From Desulfosporosinus sp. UBA5188 (lineage in GTDB: Bacteria; Bacillota; Desulfitobacteriia; Desulfitobacteriales; Desulfitobacteriaceae), in NCBI GenBank assembly GCA_002413075.1, contig DHWG01000106.1:1-7912 (forward strand): a stretch of 7,912 bases of DNA, in the 5' to 3' direction. Positions 5,105 through 7,912 of the stretch are shown here, in pieces. Each line of letters opens with the position of its first letter. Position 1 is the first letter of the stretch. The notes below the pieces were generated by a model. It was given only the letters and a program-made list of their open reading frames with translations. It did not search any database and was not told the origin of the DNA. The translations under genes and the position numbers were made by a program.

Positions 5105-7231
5105 CTAAAGCCCAACCATGTGCCACAGATACAACCAATCGGCGTAATGAATTGAAGCCCAAATAAGCAAGGCAGCGGCAATGATTCCAGGAACCCATAA
5201 AAAGGCACGGTAATGCCCACCAATACGCCGGATATCATGAATACGAATGGGCAGAAACAGAAACGTCAGTAAGATGTAACCAATAATTGGAAGATAAAAC
5301 GGAACTCCCCAGGGGATCAAGGCCCATCCGATTGCGATAAATACAGCAAAGCGATAGCGTCGTTCCAGCCAATAAACCAGCGCCACTGAGTGTGGGGCAT
5401 CCGGCAAATGCGGAGCAGCTACACCAACCTGGAGCAAGCGAATAAGCATGAACAACACACTCAATAGCGCCCATATTAGCCAAGGGGACTGCGCTTGTAT
5501 TAAATCAATCCCTGGCCATAAATGGGATAACCATGGATTCAAACTAATCGAGATTCGAAATAATGCAGACGTGACCAATCCACCCAGTAGCCCATGACGA
5601 GCGAGAACTAACAATCCATTCCAGAACCAGGCGCTACGCAACCGGCGTTTAGGTTTTCGTTCCGAAATTTCTTTATAACGCCACGTCACCGACCGAATAT
5701 TCATCCAAACTAGAAAAATCATAAGTACGGAGAAAGCTTCCGCAACAGAAGGTTCCTGAACCCATTTCAGACTTGTGGTTGGTAGGGATTCGCTGGTCAC
5801 TTCCCCCCATACCCCCTGTAGCTTATTTCCCTGAACAAACAGTGACTGCTCAGGTGAAAGCCCCGCTAGAACTGCCGGTGTGATCTTAATGGCAAAGGGC
5901 AAATCTGGTTGAACCTCTTTCACGGCCTCACGAAGATACGTTTGAGCCAAGGCATCGGTTTCTAACCCTTTCCCCACCGTCCAAGCCCATAAGGAGGGAT
6001 GGAGCATTTTGCCTGCAATGACCTTACGAAAAACGATGGGTTTAGGGAGTCGACTAGAGGGGATAAACTCAACCGGTAATTCAGCCCACACCCCCATACC
6101 CACTCGATCAGCCGCTTGTAACCAAAGTTCATCTGGGAGCTGACCGATGAAATAAATGAGGTTAATTCCTTTTTGTTGTTGAGAGATTAACCAAGCTTCG
6201 GCTTGTCCAGCATGTCTTAGACTAGACTCCTCTTGGGCCGTTAAGGCCGCCCCCTTAATTGGGATAACCTGGTCGTTTAAGACCCACTTTCCTGAAGTAA
6301 GCGCGATCGAACGAAGACCTAACGGCAACGCTACATCATCAAGGTCTCCTTTGCTGTTAGAAACCTTTATATACATTTGATAGAGAAACGGTGCTTGTAA
6401 AGTCCAGCGTTTGGCCTCGGGTACAGTAAAGTTCAAGGTCACTGGTTGATTATCTGATCCTTCGTGAGCGTTGACTGTGAGTGTTTGCTCTGCAATACCT
6501 GCTGACCCATCTGAAAGTACTCCAGAGACGGTCCACGGTCCTTCCTGCGAAAGGCCATGATGTTGGATAGACGTATTCACGGTTATTTGCGCAGTATTTT
6601 CGACCCAAGTGACCTGGACCTGTGGCGGCATGATGGTTGTTTCCACCGTTGCTTCTAAGCGAATGTTACCCGTGATCTTCCCTGAAGAGGGCCAATCTAA
6701 ACCTAAAAGCATGGTTCGTTGCGCTGTGCTCCCGGAAAGTTCCACGACTAGAACGTTATCCTCTCCATAACGAAAAGCCTTGGCAGGAATATCGACTCCG
6801 TCCGCGCCACCACTTCCTTCAAATTCACCAATTTTCTGGCTATTAGAGATCCCATTTAGATAGATCTTGGCATGTCCCTGTACGCCATTTAACGTTAGGT
6901 GCATGGTCCGGGAACTCCATTCTCCTGGGATTCGCAAACGTTTAGCCACGACTGAAACTTTCTCACTTGAAGGTAACGTGACAGGCGGCCCATACGTCAA
7001 TAATGACTGATCCGCGTTTGCTTTTGGAGGTTCGGATTCCGTTGTCCAAGCCTGGCGCAACGATGAGAACTTATCCCAGCTTCCGTTTAAATCCTGGGAA
7101 TACCGTGCTGCGCTTGAAGCACTTTGTTCTGTTTGCAGAGATTCTCCTATAGGACTTTGCCAGTACCACCAGAGTGTTCCTAGGGTCAATGCCAGTAAGG
7201 CAATAAGGATCATAAGCCGACGATTAAACAT
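5105..7231 (-). CDS. Membrane protein with degenerate glycoside hydrolase family 2-like ectodomain
   Basis: A 708-residue protein. An N-terminal membrane segment (about 6-24) precedes a large, presumably extracellular part. Residues about 40-195 resemble the GH2 sugar-binding beta-jelly-roll (LNGSWDKF, GVQGHAKIYLNG, FRYGEDNVLVVELSG); about 200-305 an immunoglobulin-like GH2 domain; about 310-490 a reduced TIM-barrel region. The GH2 acid/base signature HPSxxxWSxGNE reads HPSLWAWTVGKG (411-422): Asn-Glu is replaced by Lys-Gly, so ordinary GH2 catalysis is unlikely. About six hydrophobic segments follow (near 498-512, 536-561, 581-603, 627-645, 646-663, 678-696). A sugar-binding sensor or envelope role is inference. 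The ORF could begin at ATG 7246, but only ATG 7231 has a Shine-Dalgarno sequence. No clear promoter was found. The GH2 fold assignment is good; the function is unknown. Confidence 0.83.
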   Translation of the reverse strand: MFNRRLMILIALLALTLGTLWWYWQSPIGESLQTEQSASSAARYSQDLNGSWDKFSSLRQAWTTESEPPKANADQSLLTYGPPVTLPSSEKVSVVAKRLRIPGEWSSRTMHLTLNGVQGHAKIYLNGISNSQKIGEFEGSGGADGVDIPAKAFRYGEDNVLVVELSGSTAQRTMLLGLDWPSSGKITGNIRLEATVETTIMPPQVQVTWVENTAQITVNTSIQHHGLSQEGPWTVSGVLSDGSAGIAEQTLTVNAHEGSDNQPVTLNFTVPEAKRWTLQAPFLYQMYIKVSNSKGDLDDVALPLGLRSIALTSGKWVLNDQVIPIKGAALTAQEESSLRHAGQAEAWLISQQQKGINLIYFIGQLPDELWLQAADRVGMGVWAELPVEFIPSSRLPKPIVFRKVIAGKMLHPSLWAWTVGKGLETDALAQTYLREAVKEVQPDLPFAIKITPAVLAGLSPEQSLFVQGNKLQGVWGEVTSESLPTTSLKWVQEPSVAEAFSVLMIFLVWMNIRSVTWRYKEISERKPKRRLRSAWFWNGLLVLARHGLLGGLVTSALFRISISLNPWLSHLWPGIDLIQAQSPWLIWALLSVLFMLIRLLQVGVAAPHLPDAPHSVALVYWLERRYRFAVFIAIGWALIPWGVPFYLPIIGYILLTFLFLPIRIHDIRRIGGHYRAFLWVPGIIAAALLIWASIHYADWLYLWHMVGL

Positions 7232-7238
7232 AAAATAG

Positions 7239-7244
7239 CCCCTC
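7239..7244 (-). promoter_or_regulatory. Shine-Dalgarno sequence deciding the start of the GH2-like gene
   Basis: GAGGGG on the minus strand lies 7 bases before ATG 7231 and overlaps the alternative ATG at 7246, which itself has only A/T-rich sequence upstream. The start at 7231 also places the positively charged FNRR directly before the first membrane segment. Confidence 0.75.
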
Positions 7245-7299
7245 ATTATTTATCTTATTAAGTACATATTCGTGCCCAATTTTGAAAAACCTTGCCAGC

Positions 7300-7356
7300 A
7301 AAAAAATAAACCCATTGGCAACTGGCTCAAAGCACCATTTGCCAATGGGTTTATTT
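7300..7356 (-). terminator. Strong intrinsic terminator downstream of perR
   Basis: A perfect 18-bp inverted repeat pairs 7304-7321 with 7339-7356 around a 17-base loop. On the minus strand it ends in TTTATTTTTTT, ideal for terminating perR 18 bases after its stop. The T-rich plus side (TTTATTTACTT) might work weakly in the other direction. It separates perR from the GH2-like gene. Confidence 0.9.
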
Positions 7357-7373
7357 ACTTAATTGCACGAAAG

Positions 7374-7805
7374 TTAATTCAGCTTCTCATCCTTGAGACA
7401 GTCTGGGCAAACACCATAAAATTCCATGCGGTGTCCCATAATTAGAAAACCCGAATTGTCCATGACTTCTTGATCCATATCGATTAAGGGACTATGGTAA
7501 TCAACCACCATACCACATTTGGAACAAACGATATGATAATGGTTCCTAGGGTTGCCATCAAAACGACTCGACATATCACCATATGACAACTCCAATAGAT
7601 GCCCATGCTCTTTAAGCATGTTAAGAGTATTATAAATTGTTCCCAAACTAACCCCTGGAAATTTCGCCTTAACGTGCTGATAAATTTCATCCGCAGTAGG
7701 ATGAGACTTTGTTTCGAGCAAGAACTCCAAGATCGCCTGTCTCTGTGGCGTAAATCGCACGCCCTTAGTCTTTAATTGTTTAAGAATCTCAATCGCTTCC
7801 AACAT
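7374..7805 (-). CDS. perR: Fur-family peroxide-responsive repressor PerR
   Basis: A 143-residue cytosolic DNA-binding metalloregulator. The winged helix covers about 1-80 (GVRFTPQRQAIL, HPTADEIY, VSLGTIYNTLNML). All PerR marker residues align with B. subtilis PerR at a constant offset of two: regulatory-metal ligands His35, Asp83 (SSRFD), His89, His91 and Asp102 (VVDYH), and structural-zinc cysteines 94, 97, 133 and 136 (CSKC, CPDC). The Asp83 position is the mark of PerR rather than Fur. PerR with Fe2+ is inactivated by oxidation of His by hydrogen peroxide, derepressing oxidative-stress genes. The ORF extends upstream to TTG 7832, but ATG 7805 has AAAGGAG 8 bases upstream and gives the usual family length. 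A sigma-A promoter and a palindrome in it suggest autoregulation. No peroxide-defence gene is adjacent within the window. Confidence 0.96.
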   Translation of the reverse strand: MLEAIEILKQLKTKGVRFTPQRQAILEFLLETKSHPTADEIYQHVKAKFPGVSLGTIYNTLNMLKEHGHLLELSYGDMSSRFDGNPRNHYHIVCSKCGMVVDYHSPLIDMDQEVMDNSGFLIMGHRMEFYGVCPDCLKDEKLN

Positions 7806-7813
7806 GTCGGCAT

Positions 7814-7820
7814 CTCCTTT
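7814..7820 (-). promoter_or_regulatory. Shine-Dalgarno sequence deciding the perR start
   Basis: AAAGGAG on the minus strand lies 8 bases before ATG 7805. The upstream candidates TTG 7832 and ATG 7823 have no such sequence, and starting at either would place this motif inside the gene. Confidence 0.85.
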
Positions 7821-7843
7821 CATTGTCTTCAACTTTAAAATAA

Positions 7844-7874
7844 TTTCTAATTTGATTTTAGATTAAATTAGAAA
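7844..7874. promoter_or_regulatory. Dyad in the perR promoter, candidate operator
   Basis: TTTCTAATTT at 7844-7853 is the exact inverse of AAATTAGAAA at 7865-7874, with an 11-base spacer. The dyad covers the -10 hexamer and most of the promoter spacer, where a repressor would block RNA polymerase. It is AT-rich like Fur-family sites but does not match the classical 7-1-7 PerR box TTATAATnATTATAA, so autoregulation by PerR is inferred. Confidence 0.6.
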
Positions 7875-7883
7875 ATTTGTCAA
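7855..7883 (-). promoter_or_regulatory. Sigma-A promoter of perR
   Basis: On the minus strand a perfect TTGACA (7883-7878) is followed after 17 bases by TAAAAT (7860-7855). Transcription would start near 7848, giving a leader of about 43 bases. Confidence 0.85.
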
Positions 7884-7884
7884 T

Positions 7885-7912
7885 AAAAAAGACGAGTATA
7901 ATTATACTCGTC
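7885..7912 (-). terminator. Intrinsic terminator of an upstream gene beyond the window
   Basis: Positions 7891-7912 are a perfect 22-base palindrome (11-bp arms, GACGAGTATAA and its inverse), followed on the minus strand by TTTTTT. It ends transcription of a minus-strand gene lying to the right of the window, so perR is not cotranscribed with it. The stem may continue past the window edge. Confidence 0.8.

Noticed and set aside
5235..5483. 82-codon minus-strand ORF in another frame of the GH2-like gene
   Set aside because: It overlaps the membrane-segment part of a long real gene on the same strand and has no independent start signal.
7261..7300. Sigma-A promoter for the GH2-like gene (TTGGGC with TAAGAT)
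   Set aside because: Both hexamers are poor and the spacing is 16; not strong enough to annotate.

Overview
The window looks like chromosomal DNA from an endospore-forming, anaerobic Firmicute. A Desulfosporosinus/Desulfitobacterium-type member of the Peptococcaceae is my best guess. The reasons are AT-rich intergenic DNA, strong AAAGGAGG ribosome-binding sites, canonical TTGACA/TATAAT-like promoters, a PerR-type peroxide regulator, a cytosolic LysM protein of spore-coat type, a DUF1858 redox-disulfide protein and a stand-alone core methionine-synthase-like protein. The genus is inferred from gene content only. The first 24 bases match the Tn5/Nextera sequencing mosaic end at 18 of 19 positions, so the left edge is probably a contig end carrying adapter.

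All six genes lie on the minus strand. In transcription order (right to left) they are: perR (7805-7374); a membrane-anchored, catalytically degenerate glycoside-hydrolase-2-like protein with about six C-terminal membrane segments (7231-5105); a core MetE-like methyltransferase (4529-3459); a 65-residue DUF1858 protein (3327-3130); a Met-Gly-Gln-repeat LysM protein (2937-2431); and dihydrolipoyl dehydrogenase lpdA (1898-510). They are mostly separate transcription units. Good promoters can be read in front of perR, the MetE-like gene and the DUF1858 gene. Hairpin terminators follow perR, the DUF1858 gene and lpdA, and another at the right edge ends an upstream gene outside the window.

Three long gene-free stretches hold much of the unexplained structure. 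Positions 1-509 hold adapter sequence and a 278-bp element bounded by inverted repeats of the GGGGGACGGTT type. Positions 1899-2430 hold degenerate tandem repeats and an 18-bp hairpin whose G-U pairs point to minus-strand RNA. Positions 4600-5104 hold a cluster of short hairpins and a C9 homopolymer, with no convincing ORF.

Translation starts were revised against the longest ORFs for three genes (perR, the GH2-like gene and the DUF1858 gene), using Shine-Dalgarno position. No defence system, CRISPR array, tRNA or rRNA is visible. The most unusual items are the GH2-like membrane pseudoenzyme, the Met-rich LysM protein and the structured intergenic repeats.
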